Origin: Micromonospora costi
GTDB lineage: Bacteria; Actinomycetota; Actinomycetes; Mycobacteriales; Micromonosporaceae
NCBI RefSeq assembly: GCF_003626655.1
Contig: NZ_RBAN01000002.1
Coordinates: 806,001-870,000, forward strand
Direction: 5' to 3'
Length of the DNA stretch: 64,000 nucleotides
In this document: positions 18,218 to 26,779 of the stretch, piece by piece
Layout of the letters: each line of letters starts with the position of its first letter
How positions within the stretch are numbered: position 1 is the first letter of the stretch
Program-made: the position numbers and the translations under genes
The notes under the pieces: generated by a model
The model's database searches: none
Told to the model about the DNA's origin: nothing
The model's input: only the letters and a program-made list of their open reading frames with translations

Positions 18218-19552
18218 ATGGGTGGTCAGCGGTGGCGCGGACGGCTGGGTCCGGCCGTCGCCGTCGCGCCGGGCGCGCGGGTCGACCGGTTCGAGGTCTT
18301 CTTCGACCTCGTCTTCGTCTTCTCGTTCTTCATCATCACGCGTGCCACGGCCATGAACATCACCGGCAGCAGCCTGCTGCACGCCATGCTCGTGCTCGCC
18401 GTGCTCTGGTGGTGCTGGGTGGTTCACAGCGTGGTCGCCACCCGCGTCCGGCTCGGTGAGGGCTTCGTCCCGGTGCTCATGGTCATCGGGATGGCCGCCC
18501 TGTTCTGTTTCGCGCTCTCCCTGCCGCAGGCGTTCGGCGATCCGCGGCAGACCGCCGCGGGCCCGATCGTCGTGGCCATCAGCTACCTGGTGATCCGCGG
18601 TGTGCACCTGCTGCTCTACTGGAACATCGCGAAGGAGAAACCGGGCGAACGGCGGCTGCTGCTGAAGTACTCGCCGGAGGTGGTGATCAGCACCGTCCTG
18701 CTGCTCGCCGCCGCGCTGGTCCCGCCGTCCATCGACCACCACGGCTACGCGACGATGCTCCGCGACGCGCTCTGGGTCGCCGTCGTGGCGATGCAGTACG
18801 CGAGCGGCCTCGTGGCCGGTGCCTGGGGCTGGACCGTCGCCTCGGCCGAGCACTGGACAGAGCGGTACGACCTGATCCTCATCATCGCGCTCGGCGAGTC
18901 GATCATCTCGGTGGGCGTCGGCGGCAACCTGCTCGGCCAACCCGTCACCTGGGGCGCGGTGACCGCGGCCGTGTGCGGCGTCGTCTTCACCGCGGCGCTG
19001 TGGTGGGCGCACTTCGACGTGATCGGCCCGGCCGCCCGGATCGCGCAGCACGCCGCGCTGGGCCGGCCCCGGGTGGCGATGGCCCGCGACGCGTACGCCT
19101 ACTTCTACCTGGTGATGATCGCGGGGATCATCCTCTTCGCCCTCGGCGCCGAGGAGATCGTCCGCCAAATCAGCGACCCGCACGTGGGCCCCGGGGAGCC
19201 ACCGCACGGGCCCGGCGTGCCGCTGCTCTACGGCGGGGTCATCTGCTATTTCGTCGGCGGCATGCTGTTCCAGGCCCGCACCCTGCACACCCTCTCCTGG
19301 ACCCGGGTGGGCGTGGTGGTGGTGCTCGCCACCGCCATTCCGGTGGCCGCGCTGCTCCCCGCGCTCGGCTCGCTCGCGCTGCTGACCCTGATCTGCATCG
19401 GCCTGGTGGCGGTCGAGGTGGTCGTCATGGCCGACTCGCGGCAGGCCCTGCGCGAGGCCGTCTTCAAGGAGAAGGCCAGCCACGAGGCGCACGAGGTGGC
19501 CTTCCGCGCCGCGTGGCACGAGGTCGACGAGGAGAAGCCCGAGCCGGGATGA
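18218..19552 (+). CDS. low-temperature-requirement A (LtrA) family membrane protein
   Basis: 444 residues with about ten membrane helices. LtrA hallmarks are the N-terminal RFEVFFDLVFVFSFFIITRA and the central TERYDLILIIALGESIISVGVG. The C-terminus is charged and helical (FKEKASHEAHEVAFRAAWHEVDEEK). LtrA was named from a Listeria mutant unable to grow in the cold; the biochemical function of the family is not established. It lies 45 bp after the TetR gene on the same strand and could be read through from it. A CAGACT hexamer 6 nt before the ATG might be a weak promoter of its own. Confidence 0.85.
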   Translation: MGGQRWRGRLGPAVAVAPGARVDRFEVFFDLVFVFSFFIITRATAMNITGSSLLHAMLVLAVLWWCWVVHSVVATRVRLGEGFVPVLMVIGMAALFCFALSLPQAFGDPRQTAAGPIVVAISYLVIRGVHLLLYWNIAKEKPGERRLLLKYSPEVVISTVLLLAAALVPPSIDHHGYATMLRDALWVAVVAMQYASGLVAGAWGWTVASAEHWTERYDLILIIALGESIISVGVGGNLLGQPVTWGAVTAAVCGVVFTAALWWAHFDVIGPAARIAQHAALGRPRVAMARDAYAYFYLVMIAGIILFALGAEEIVRQISDPHVGPGEPPHGPGVPLLYGGVICYFVGGMLFQARTLHTLSWTRVGVVVVLATAIPVAALLPALGSLALLTLICIGLVAVEVVVMADSRQALREAVFKEKASHEAHEVAFRAAWHEVDEEKPEPG

Positions 19553-19692
19553 GGGGTCCCGCCGGGGGCGTCGCGCGGCGCCGGGTCGAGCTGCCCCAGC
19601 CGCGGGCGCACGGAACTCCCGTGGTCTGCCGGTAGCAGAATCGGCCCCGTCAGGCTGGCTGCCGCCGGGCACGGCCCGGCAGGCTGGGGCGC

Positions 19693-20619
19693 ATGGTCAC
19701 CTTCTCCCTCCACGCCACCCCGTCCGGCACCGCCGCCGAGTGGGTCGAGCTGGCCCGGCGCGCCGAGGCCGCCGGCTACGACGCCCTCCTGGCCCCCGAC
19801 CACCCGGGAGCGGCGGCCACGCCCTTCGTGGCCCTGGCCGCCGCCGCGGCGGTGACCACCACGATCGGGCTCGGCTCGAACGTCTCGAACGCCGGCATCC
19901 GGGAGCCGATGCTGCTCGCCGCCGACGTGGCCACCCTCGACCTGGTCTCCGGCGGGCGGGCGCGGCTGGGCATCGGCGCCGGGCACACGCCGGCCGAGTG
20001 GCGGGCCGTCGGGCGGGAGCGGCCGGACGTGGCGGGACGCGTACGCCGGGCGGTGGCCGTGGCGGACGCGGTCCGGCGGCTGCTCGACGGGGAGGAGGTC
20101 ACCGTGGACACGCCCGACCTGGTGCTCCGGGACGCCCGGCTGGACACGCCGCGCCCCGTGCAGCGGCGCATTCCGCTGACCGTCGGCACCGCGAACTCGT
20201 GCCTGCTGCGCTGGGCCGGCGCGCACGCCGACGTCGTGGGGCTGGCCGGTCTCGGCCGTACGCTGCCCGACGGTTACCAGCACGAGGTGCGCTGGCGCGC
20301 CGCGGACATCGAGGCGCAGCTCGCCCAGGTGGCGGCCGGCGCGGCGGGCCGCACCGAGCCACCGGTGCTGGAGGCGCTCGTGCAGCGGGTCGAGGTGACC
20401 GACGACGCGGAGGCCGCCGCCGCGGACATGGCCCGGGAGGTCGGGCTGAGCGTCGCCGAGCTGCTCGCCACCCCGTACGTGCTCATGGGCACCGAGGACG
20501 AGATCGTCGCGGCGGTCGCCGGGCACCGGCGCCGCTGGGGCATCACCCGTTTCGCGGTACGCGCCCCCGCCCTCGACGCGCTGGCGCCGGTCCTGCCCCG
20601 GGTCGCCACCCTCGACTGA
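19693..20619 (+). CDS. LLM-class flavin/F420-dependent oxidoreductase
   Basis: 308-residue luciferase-like TIM-barrel protein. Visible features are YDALLAPDHPG near the N-terminus, the repeated Ala stretch before TTIGLGSNVSNAGIREPMLLAADVATLDLVSGGRARLGIGAGHTPAEW, which is the cofactor and substrate pocket of the family, and a C-terminal ATPYVLMGTEDEIVAAV. It resembles the TIGR03621-type F420-dependent subgroup. An NADPH:F420 reductase is encoded at the far end of the window, so F420 use is plausible. No partner gene adjoins it. Confidence 0.85.
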   Translation: MVTFSLHATPSGTAAEWVELARRAEAAGYDALLAPDHPGAAATPFVALAAAAAVTTTIGLGSNVSNAGIREPMLLAADVATLDLVSGGRARLGIGAGHTPAEWRAVGRERPDVAGRVRRAVAVADAVRRLLDGEEVTVDTPDLVLRDARLDTPRPVQRRIPLTVGTANSCLLRWAGAHADVVGLAGLGRTLPDGYQHEVRWRAADIEAQLAQVAAGAAGRTEPPVLEALVQRVEVTDDAEAAAADMAREVGLSVAELLATPYVLMGTEDEIVAAVAGHRRRWGITRFAVRAPALDALAPVLPRVATLD

Positions 20620-20730
20620 CCGCCGCCCTCCCGCTCCCGCCCGGGTCGGGAGAGTCGGGTACCCGAACGGTCCCTTGACGGTGCCCGCCGCCTCGCCGAC
20701 ATTGAAGGTGTCGTAAAGAGGTGACGCACC

Positions 20731-21090
20731 GTGAATATCGAGATCGCTCATCCGGCGGATCTCGATCGGGTGGAGACGCTGGTCTCGTGGCTGAAGCGCC
20801 CCCATCTCGACCGGGTCACCGTCACCATGCCCGGGCTCGACGCCACTGAGCGTGATCGAGCGGCCAGGACCATCCGCCACCTGTTCAACGACTGCGGCTG
20901 CGCCTGGGCGGCGCTGACGTTCGTCGTCGCGGTGACGGTCGCGGTCCTGGCCCGACCGAGCGGCGGCACGGCGATCGCCGTGGCCGCGCTCACCTGTGTC
21001 GCGGCGGCCATCGCCGGCAAGCTCCTCGGCCTGGCGTGGAGCCGCCAGCGCCTGCTCGCCCGGCTGCGCGCCCTGCGATCCGCCTCCTGA
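20731..21090 (+). CDS. small two-helix membrane protein
   Basis: 119 residues. A soluble N-terminal ~60 residues (NIEIAHPADLDRVETLVSWLKRPHLDRVTVTMPGLDATERDRAARTIRHLFNDCGC) is followed by two hydrophobic helices (AALTFVVAVTVAVLA and AIAVAALTCVAAAIAGKLLGLAW) and a basic tail. GTG at 20731 follows AGAGGTG. It ends 19 bp before the metzincin-like gene on the same strand and is likely in one operon with it. I do not recognise the family; a membrane partner or immunity/chaperone role for the next protein is speculation. Confidence 0.7.
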   Translation: MNIEIAHPADLDRVETLVSWLKRPHLDRVTVTMPGLDATERDRAARTIRHLFNDCGCAWAALTFVVAVTVAVLARPSGGTAIAVAALTCVAAAIAGKLLGLAWSRQRLLARLRALRSAS

Positions 21091-21109
21091 GTCGAAGGGG
21101 CGATCTCTC

Positions 21110-22579
21110 ATGGCACTGGTCTGCACCGAAATCACCGAATGGATCGAGGAAGAGGTCTCCAAGCCGGTCGAGGAGTGGGAGGAGCGGCAGGAGAAACGCT
21201 GCAAGGACTACCCCTGGTACGACCCGCGGGGCTGGGTCTGCTGGTTCGTCACCATCCTCGTGAAGGTGATCCGCTGGGTCGTCGTCATCGTCGGCAAGTG
21301 GGTGACCCGTACGGTCTGCAAGATCGTCGGGGTGGTCGTCGAGGCGCTCGTGGACATCGTCTCCGGGCTGTGGGACGTGATCGTCGGCATCGTGACGCTC
21401 GACTGGCGCCGCATCCTCGACGGGTTGCTGCGGATCGTCATCGGTGGGGTGCTGGGGATCATCCGGCTCGGCCGCATCGTGCTGCTCGGCGACACGATCG
21501 ACTACATCATCGAGGAGATCAACAAGGAGCGGCTGCGCCGCTACGTACGCGGCCTGCTGGAGGCGAAGTACTCCGGTGACACGCTGAGCCAGATCAAGGA
21601 GGCGATCCGTCTCGACCACGGCGCGTTCGGGCTGCGCCTGCACGGGACCGCGTACCGGACGATGCTCGACTCGGAGACGCCGTCACCACGCGAGCCGGGA
21701 GTGCCCAACCTGGTGGTGCTGCACGAACAGGGCGCCATCAACCTGCGGGCGCTGTGCGGCTTCGAGTTCCCCGAGGGCTTCTGGAACCGCAAGCGGTACA
21801 AGACCCTCAAGAAGGGGACGGTGCTGGGCGGCGGGGGCGGCGGCGAGTTCGACAACCCGATCTCCGCCGACGACCTCGACACGTACCTGCGGACGCGGGG
21901 CGCCGAAGGCCCACCGTTCATCGTGCTGCCGATGCGCGACGGGGTGCTGGACTCAAAGGTGTCGACCGCGCGCGAGAAGGGCCGCGAACTGGCGCTCATG
22001 CTGGACTTCGACACGGTGATCCGGGAGGTCACCGTGGCCGGTCACATCGTCCACACCGGAGTCCCCAGCACCCAGACGCAGTTCCTGATCGACAAGTTCG
22101 ATCGCCACGACGCGACGGTGGACCCGGCGCAGGCCACCTCCGACCTCTGCCACCCGATCATGGTGGGCGTGTTCCGCTACACGAACACGCTGCGCGGGCT
22201 CGCGAGCACCCTGCACGCCACCCGGTGCGGCCTGGACGCCCACGACGCCTCCGGCGTCACCTTCATCGACAACCTCCCCGACGACATCTGGAAGTACGTG
22301 CCGATCCACGAGCTGGGCCACTACGTCGGGTTGTGCCACACCGACGGGGTGGACCGCATCATGTACTCCCCGAAGACCAACAGCTGGTGGCGCGGCTGGG
22401 CCATCCCGCGCACCCTGCTGAACGTCTACCTCCAGGGCGAGCCGACGTTCACGTACGACGAGGCGAAGGGCGCGTGGGACTACATCGTGGCGCACTTCGC
22501 TCCGCAGTGCCTGGGCGCCCGGCCGATCGTCATCACGGCCCGGCCGGCCGCCGCGGGCCCCGCGGGCGCGGTTGCCTGA
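21110..22579 (+). CDS. predicted membrane-associated metzincin-like metalloprotease
   Basis: 489 residues. Residues ~40-150 form an unusual run of amphipathic and hydrophobic segments with regularly spaced Trp and Lys (WVCWFVTILVKVIRWVVVI, GKWVTRTVCKIVGVVVEAL, VSGLWDVIVGIV). A glycine cluster (GGGGGG) sits mid-protein. Near the C-terminus HELGHYVGLCH (H400, E401, H404, G407, H410) fits HExxHxxGxxH, and RIMYSP with M418 fits a Met-turn, so a zinc endopeptidase of metzincin type is predicted. There is no Sec signal peptide. ATG at 21110. I cannot place the N-terminal region in a family. Confidence 0.75.
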   Translation: MALVCTEITEWIEEEVSKPVEEWEERQEKRCKDYPWYDPRGWVCWFVTILVKVIRWVVVIVGKWVTRTVCKIVGVVVEALVDIVSGLWDVIVGIVTLDWRRILDGLLRIVIGGVLGIIRLGRIVLLGDTIDYIIEEINKERLRRYVRGLLEAKYSGDTLSQIKEAIRLDHGAFGLRLHGTAYRTMLDSETPSPREPGVPNLVVLHEQGAINLRALCGFEFPEGFWNRKRYKTLKKGTVLGGGGGGEFDNPISADDLDTYLRTRGAEGPPFIVLPMRDGVLDSKVSTAREKGRELALMLDFDTVIREVTVAGHIVHTGVPSTQTQFLIDKFDRHDATVDPAQATSDLCHPIMVGVFRYTNTLRGLASTLHATRCGLDAHDASGVTFIDNLPDDIWKYVPIHELGHYVGLCHTDGVDRIMYSPKTNSWWRGWAIPRTLLNVYLQGEPTFTYDEAKGAWDYIVAHFAPQCLGARPIVITARPAAAGPAGAVA

Positions 22580-22619
22580 GCGGCCGTCCCCGGCCGGCCT
22601 GATCGACTCCGTTTCGCCG

Positions 22620-22889
22620 ATGCGGCGGTGTCCCGAAGCACCGGACGCCGCCACATCGGCGATCCGGCGCGGTCACGCCGCGGCACCCTGGCCGTGCGCG
22701 CCGGCCCGGCTCGCCCTGGCCCGCGAGTACGCCGGCAGCCGCGTCGCGCTCTGCCTCTACCTCAGCAGCATGCTGCACGACGCGGCCACCGACCTGCACC
22801 TGCTCGACCCGCACGGCGCGCCCGGGCCCCGCCAGCTCTTCGACCGGTTCGTCGGCTGGGCGGCCCACCCGCGACCGGCCGTCGACTGA
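22620..22889 (+). CDS. short unassigned ORF, possible gene remnant
   Basis: 89 codons. The second half (LALAREYAGSRVALCLYLSSMLHDAATDLHLLDPHGAPGPRQLFDRFVGWAA) has strongly GC-biased third positions and looks like real protein, predicted helical. The first ~30 codons have mixed third positions and no clear ribosome site. It may be a truncated or degraded gene following the metalloprotease, or a small gene with another start. No family recognised. Confidence 0.35.
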   Translation: MRRCPEAPDAATSAIRRGHAAAPWPCAPARLALAREYAGSRVALCLYLSSMLHDAATDLHLLDPHGAPGPRQLFDRFVGWAAHPRPAVD

Positions 22890-22894
22890 CCGCG

Positions 22895-22973
22895 TTGATC
22901 CACTCGACTTCCCTGACGTCGCGGTGTCGACCGGACCGGAACACCCCGCCTTCCAGGAAGCCGAGTGGATCAA
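22895..22973. terminator. GATC-type palindrome E between convergent genes
   Basis: 18-nt arms, 22895-22912 and 22956-22973, one mismatch, each containing TTGATCCACTCG or its complement, with a 43-nt loop that holds a smaller stem. It lies just before the end of the convergent MerR gene. Confidence 0.65.
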
Positions 22974-22988
22974 GCGGGCCGCGGATCC

Positions 22989-23369
22989 CTACGGCAGGGC
23001 CGTGGCCTCGGCGGGCCCGGTCACCGTCTCGTAGTAGCGGATCTTCTCGCGGAGGTGGTCGTACTGGCGCTGGAGCAGGCGCATCTGCTCCTCGACCCGC
23101 GCGGCGTGCTCCTCCAGCAGCGCCTTCCGCTCGGCGGCGGTGTGCTCGCCCTCGCGGGCCAGTTCGGCGTACCGGCACATCTGTGCGATGGGCATCCCGG
23201 TGTCCCGCAGGCAGCGGAACAGCACGAGCCAGCCCAGGTCGTCGTCGGTGAAGACCCGCCGGCCTCCCGAGGTGCGGCCGACGCCGCTGAGCAGGCCGAT
23301 CTTCTCGTAGTAGCGCAGGGTGTCGAGGCTGAAGCCGCTGCGCCGGGCGGCCTCCGAGGGCGCGTACAT
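22989..23369 (-). CDS. MerR-family transcriptional regulator
   Basis: 126 residues. The winged-helix domain is YAPSEAARRSGFSLDTLRYYEKIGLLSGVGRTSGGRRVFTDDDLGWLVLFRCLRDTGMPIAQM, followed by the dimerisation coiled coil KALLEEHAARVEEQMRLLQRQYDHLREKI. No cysteine pair for metal sensing is present, so it is not a mercury/copper type; it resembles the AdhR/NmlR-like aldehyde-responsive group. ATG at 23369 is 7 nt after TAGCCT. It is divergent from an aldo/keto reductase with a 20-bp perfect palindrome between them, so it most likely activates that gene. Confidence 0.92.
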   Translation of the reverse strand: MYAPSEAARRSGFSLDTLRYYEKIGLLSGVGRTSGGRRVFTDDDLGWLVLFRCLRDTGMPIAQMCRYAELAREGEHTAAERKALLEEHAARVEEQMRLLQRQYDHLREKIRYYETVTGPAEATALP

Positions 23370-23376
23370 GCCGTCG

Positions 23377-23382
23377 AGGCTA
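23377..23382 (-). promoter_or_regulatory. -10 hexamer TAGCCT of the merR gene
   Basis: Minus-strand TAGCCT followed by 7 nt and the ATG at 23369, consistent with a leaderless regulator mRNA. Confidence 0.5.
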
Positions 23383-23386
23383 GTGC

Positions 23387-23409
23387 TTGACCTGGAGCGC
23401 GCTCCAGGT
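23387..23409 (+). promoter_or_regulatory. MerR operator and -35 of the AKR promoter
   Basis: TTGACC at 23387-23392 overlaps the perfect 20-bp palindrome ACCTGGAGCGCGCTCCAGGT (23390-23409). A palindrome directly after the -35 and a stretched spacer before AAGGCT (23412) is the layout of MerR-activated promoters. Confidence 0.75.
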
Positions 23410-23424
23410 TGAAGGCTGATGTGC

Positions 23425-24423
23425 ATGACGATGACACGGAGACTGGGCCGCAGCGGCATCGAGGTCAGCGCGATCGGCATGGGCTGCTGGGCCATCGGCG
23501 GGCCACTGTGGGGCAAGGGCGGGCAGCCGTTCGGCTGGGGCGAGGTCGACGACGACGAGTCGGTCCGCACCATCCACGCGGCGCTCGACGCCGGTGTGAC
23601 CCTGTTCGACACCGCGAGCAACTACGGCGCGGGGCACAGCGAGCGGGTCCTCGGTCGGGCGCTCGCCGGCCGCCGCGACCGGGCGGTGATCGCCACCAAG
23701 TTCGGCAACCGCGCCGAGGAGGCGACCCGCCAATGGACCGGCACCGACGCCAGCGCGGCGTACGCGGTGCGGAGCCTGGAGGAGTCGCTGCGCCGGCTCG
23801 GCACCGACCACGTCGACCTGTACCAGCTGCACATCAACGACCTTCCGGCGCCCGCCGCGCTCGACCTGGTCGGCACGCTGGAGGACCTGGTGACGCAGGG
23901 CAAGATCCGGGCGTACGGCTGGAGCACCGACCACCCCGACTCGGCCGAGGCGTTCGCGCAGGCCGGCAAGCACTGCACCGCGATCCAGCACGACCAGTCG
24001 GTGCTGCTCGACAACGCCGCGATGCTGGCGGTCTGCGACACGTACGACCTCGCCAGCCTCAACCGGGGGCCCCTCGCGATGGGCCTGCTCACCGGCTCGC
24101 AGCGGGCCGTCGGCCGCGACGACGTACGCGGGATGGCGCCGGACTGGCTTGTCTGGTTCACCGACGGACGGCCGACGCCGCAGTGGGCGGAGCGGGTCGA
24201 GCAGATCCGCGGCGTGCTCACGGCCGACGGGCGTACCCTCGCGCAGGGCGCGCTGGGATGGCTGCTGGCCCGCAGCCCCCGGACGGTGCCGATCCCCGGG
24301 GCGCGCACCGTGGCCCAGGCGGAGGAGAACTTCGCGACGCTCGCGCTCGGCCCGATCGGCGCCGACGCGGTGGCCGAGGTGGAGCGCCTGCTGGCCGACG
24401 TGCGGCCGTCCACGGTGAAATGA
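23425..24423 (+). CDS. aldo/keto reductase under MerR control
   Basis: 332 residues. N-terminal TRRLGRSGIEVSAIGMGCWAIGG, then LFDTASNYGAGHSERVLG (Asp and Tyr), VIATKFGNR (Lys) and LYQLHINDLP (His) give the catalytic tetrad, and IPGARTVAQAEENFATLAL is the NADPH loop. Three closely spaced ATGs (23419, 23425, 23431) compete; 23425 best fits the GAAGG at 23411. It is divergent from a MerR regulator with a dedicated operator. MerR-controlled reductases of this kind often respond to reactive aldehydes, which is an inference here. Confidence 0.9.
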   Translation: MTMTRRLGRSGIEVSAIGMGCWAIGGPLWGKGGQPFGWGEVDDDESVRTIHAALDAGVTLFDTASNYGAGHSERVLGRALAGRRDRAVIATKFGNRAEEATRQWTGTDASAAYAVRSLEESLRRLGTDHVDLYQLHINDLPAPAALDLVGTLEDLVTQGKIRAYGWSTDHPDSAEAFAQAGKHCTAIQHDQSVLLDNAAMLAVCDTYDLASLNRGPLAMGLLTGSQRAVGRDDVRGMAPDWLVWFTDGRPTPQWAERVEQIRGVLTADGRTLAQGALGWLLARSPRTVPIPGARTVAQAEENFATLALGPIGADAVAEVERLLADVRPSTVK

Positions 24424-24473
24424 GCCCGGGGTCCCGGCTCAACGCGTGAGGCCCGCCGCCCGTACCGGAAGAT

Positions 24474-25379
24474 ATGAGCATGCGGATCCTCATGGCCGGT
24501 GCGTCCGGCTTCCTCGGCACCCGGCTGGCCGCCCGGTTCGCCGCCGACGGGCACCAGGTCACGCGGCTGGTCCGCCGCCCGCCGCGGACGCCGGACGAGC
24601 GGCAGTGGAACCCGTCCGCCGCGCAGCTGGACCCGGCCGTGGTGGCCGACGCCGACGCGGTGGTCAACCTGGCCGGCGCGGGCGTGGGTGACCGGCGGTG
24701 GAACGCGGAGTACCGGCAGGTCATCCGGTCCAGCCGGGTGGACAGCACGACCACCCTGGCGATCACCATGGCCGGGCTGGCGGCCGAAGACCGGCCGGCG
24801 GTGCTGCTCAACGCGTCGGCCGTCGGCTGGTACGGCGACACGGGCGACCGCGCCGTGGAGGAGGACGCGCCGGCCGGCGAGGGATTCCTCGCCGACGTGT
24901 GCCGGGTGTGGGAGGCGGCAACCCGGCCGGCCGAGGACGCGGACGTCCGGGTGGTGCGGCTGCGCACCGGCCTGCCGATGCACCGCGACGGCGGGATGCT
25001 CAAGCCGCAGCTGCTGCCGATGCGGCTGGGCGTCTCCGGCCGGCTGGGCAGCGGCCGGCAGTGGTGGCCGTGGCTGTCGATGGCCGACTTCCTGGACGCC
25101 ACCGTGTTCCTGCTGGAGCGGGACGACGTGGCCGGGCCGGTCAACATGGTCGGCCCGGCCCCGGTCACCAACGCCGAGTTCACGAAGGAGCTGGCCCGGC
25201 AGCTGCACCGGCCGGCGATCCTGCCGGTTCCGGCGTTGGCGCTGAAGGTCGTGCTCGGCGGTTTCTCCCACGAGACGCTGTCCAGCTCCCGGGTCCTGCC
25301 CGGCGTCCTGACCCGGGCCGGCTTCTCCTACCGCTACCCCGACCTACGAAGCGCCCTGCACGCCGCGCTGACGGAGTAG
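24474..25379 (+). CDS. TIGR01777-family NAD(P)-binding epimerase-like protein
   Basis: 301 residues of the extended SDR fold. N-terminal RILMAGASGFLGTRLAARF is the nucleotide loop, VVNLAGAGVGDRRW and NASAVGWYGDTGDRAVEEDAPAG are the TIGR01777 hallmarks, and the C-terminal ~50 residues (PVPALALKVVLGGFSHETLSSSRVLPGVLTRAGFSYRYPDLRSAL) form the DUF1731 tail. The exact reaction of the family is not known. An ATG two codons downstream (24480) is an alternative start that gives the common MRIL beginning and sits 6 nt after GAAGAT. It is monocistronic and convergent to the esterase. Confidence 0.88.
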   Translation: MSMRILMAGASGFLGTRLAARFAADGHQVTRLVRRPPRTPDERQWNPSAAQLDPAVVADADAVVNLAGAGVGDRRWNAEYRQVIRSSRVDSTTTLAITMAGLAAEDRPAVLLNASAVGWYGDTGDRAVEEDAPAGEGFLADVCRVWEAATRPAEDADVRVVRLRTGLPMHRDGGMLKPQLLPMRLGVSGRLGSGRQWWPWLSMADFLDATVFLLERDDVAGPVNMVGPAPVTNAEFTKELARQLHRPAILPVPALALKVVLGGFSHETLSSSRVLPGVLTRAGFSYRYPDLRSALHAALTE

Positions 25380-25410
25380 CCCCGCCCGCCCCGGGGCTCT
25401 CCCCCGATCT

Positions 25411-25473
25411 CCCCGGTGATCATGAAGTTATTGCCCTCTACGTCGGCGTGTCGGGGCAATAACTTCATGATCA
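25411..25473. terminator. GATC-type palindrome B between convergent genes
   Basis: 20-bp perfect arms, 25417-25436 and 25454-25473, 17-nt loop. The left 24 nt from 25411 are identical to the left arm of the element at 9584, 16 kb away. Confidence 0.75.
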
Positions 25474-25517
25474 GGCGAGGGGGGCGGGGGCGCGGCGGAC
25501 GACGGGGGGCGGGGGGG

Positions 25518-26732
25518 TCAGCAGCCGACCACCCAGTAGTTGGGGCCCGTCTGCTTGAGCGCGCTGGTGTAGAAGGTGTTGTAGAGGCCCATCCGCTGGT
25601 TCGAGCCGTTCGCGTACGCGTACCCGCCGGACTGGTAGGCCCGACCCGCGCTGACGTGGGCGTAGTTGCTCGCGGTCACGCAGGTCGGCGCCGGCGGGGT
25701 CGTGGTCGGCGGCGGGGTCGTGGTGGGCGGCGGGTTGGTGGGGTCGGTGCCACCGCCGCCCAGACCGAAGAAAACCGCGTCCCGGTACGTCGAGCAGATG
25801 GTGTCGAGGAAGTACGCGCCGGCGGTGCCGCACTGGTCGGCGCCGCTACCCGGGTCGACGGGCGTGCCGTGGCCCATGCCGGAGACCCGGTAGAGGCGGA
25901 CCTCGTCGTTGCCGTACACCTCCAGGCTCGTGCCGCCGGGCAGGGACGACGTGCTGGTCGGGGTCTGCGAGATGCCGCGGACGTTGGTCCACTGGTCCCG
26001 CGACTCGGTGGCGTTGAGCGGGGCGACGGTGTAGTCCGAGGTGCCGTGCCAGATCGCGACGCGCGGCCGGGGGCCGGTGTAGCCGGAGTACGCGCCGCGG
26101 ACCAGGTCACCCCAGGCGGCGGGGGACTTGTCGGTGCCGGGGGTCATGCAGCTGAACGCGTTGACCATGCTGGTGGCGCAGCGGTACGGGATGCCGGCGA
26201 TGATGGACCCGGCGGCGAAGACGTCCGGGTAGGTGGCGAGCATGACCGCGCTCATCGCCGCTCCGGCGGAGAGCCCGCTCACGTAGACGCGGCTGCCGTC
26301 GACGCCGAAGTTGGTCTTGGCGTGGTCGACCATCTGCTTGATGGACAGCGCCTCGCCCTGGCCGCGCGCGGTGTCCCCGGGCTCGAACCAGTTGAAGCAG
26401 GCGTTCGCGTTGTTGCCGGACTTCTGCTCGGCCACGATGAGCGCGAACTTCCACTGGTCGGCGTACTTCTGCCAGCCGGAGTTGGCGAAGTACCCGGAGG
26501 CGTTCTGGGTGCAGCCGTGCAGCAGCACCACGGCCGGGGAGTTGGCCGGCAGGTTGTCCGGCCGGTACGCGTACATGGTGAGGTTGCCGGGGTTGGAGCC
26601 GAAGCTCGCGACCTGGGTGAGGCTCGCGGCCTGGGCGGGAGTCGCGGCGAGGGTGAGGGCGCCCGCGACGGTGAGGAGGAGCCCGGCGACCACCGCGGTC
26701 AGCCGGGTGAGCAGATACGAGGAGCGGCGCAC
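25518..26732 (-). CDS. secreted PHB-depolymerase-family esterase
   Basis: 404 residues. A Sec signal peptide ends at ATPAQAA. The alpha/beta-hydrolase core has VVLLHGCTQNASGY (oxyanion), a GLSAGAAMS nucleophile elbow (catalytic serine), WHGTSDYTV (aspartate region) and GMGHGTPVD (histidine), as in LpqC/polyhydroxybutyrate depolymerases and feruloyl/acetylxylan esterases. A Thr/Pro linker (PPPTTTPPPTTTPP) leads to a ~55-residue C-terminal module with two cysteines (CVTASNYAHVSAGRAY...VVGC), found on other secreted actinobacterial enzymes. Start GTG 26732 is set by GGGAGG five bases upstream. The polymer attacked is not certain. Confidence 0.88.
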   Translation of the reverse strand: MRRSSYLLTRLTAVVAGLLLTVAGALTLAATPAQAASLTQVASFGSNPGNLTMYAYRPDNLPANSPAVVLLHGCTQNASGYFANSGWQKYADQWKFALIVAEQKSGNNANACFNWFEPGDTARGQGEALSIKQMVDHAKTNFGVDGSRVYVSGLSAGAAMSAVMLATYPDVFAAGSIIAGIPYRCATSMVNAFSCMTPGTDKSPAAWGDLVRGAYSGYTGPRPRVAIWHGTSDYTVAPLNATESRDQWTNVRGISQTPTSTSSLPGGTSLEVYGNDEVRLYRVSGMGHGTPVDPGSGADQCGTAGAYFLDTICSTYRDAVFFGLGGGGTDPTNPPPTTTPPPTTTPPAPTCVTASNYAHVSAGRAYQSGGYAYANGSNQRMGLYNTFYTSALKQTGPNYWVVGC

Positions 26733-26779
26733 GGCGGCCTCCCGGTTGCGGAATGTGAACTGGGTCACCTGCGAATTGC

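Noticed and set aside
19640..19692. Imperfect hairpin between the LtrA and LLM genes as a terminator
   Set aside because: About 10 bp with a mismatch and close to the next start; in sequence this GC-rich such stems arise by chance.
20675..20703. Sigma-70 promoter before the small membrane protein gene
   Set aside because: TTGACG is present, but the hexamer 17 bp downstream (GACATT) is a poor -10.
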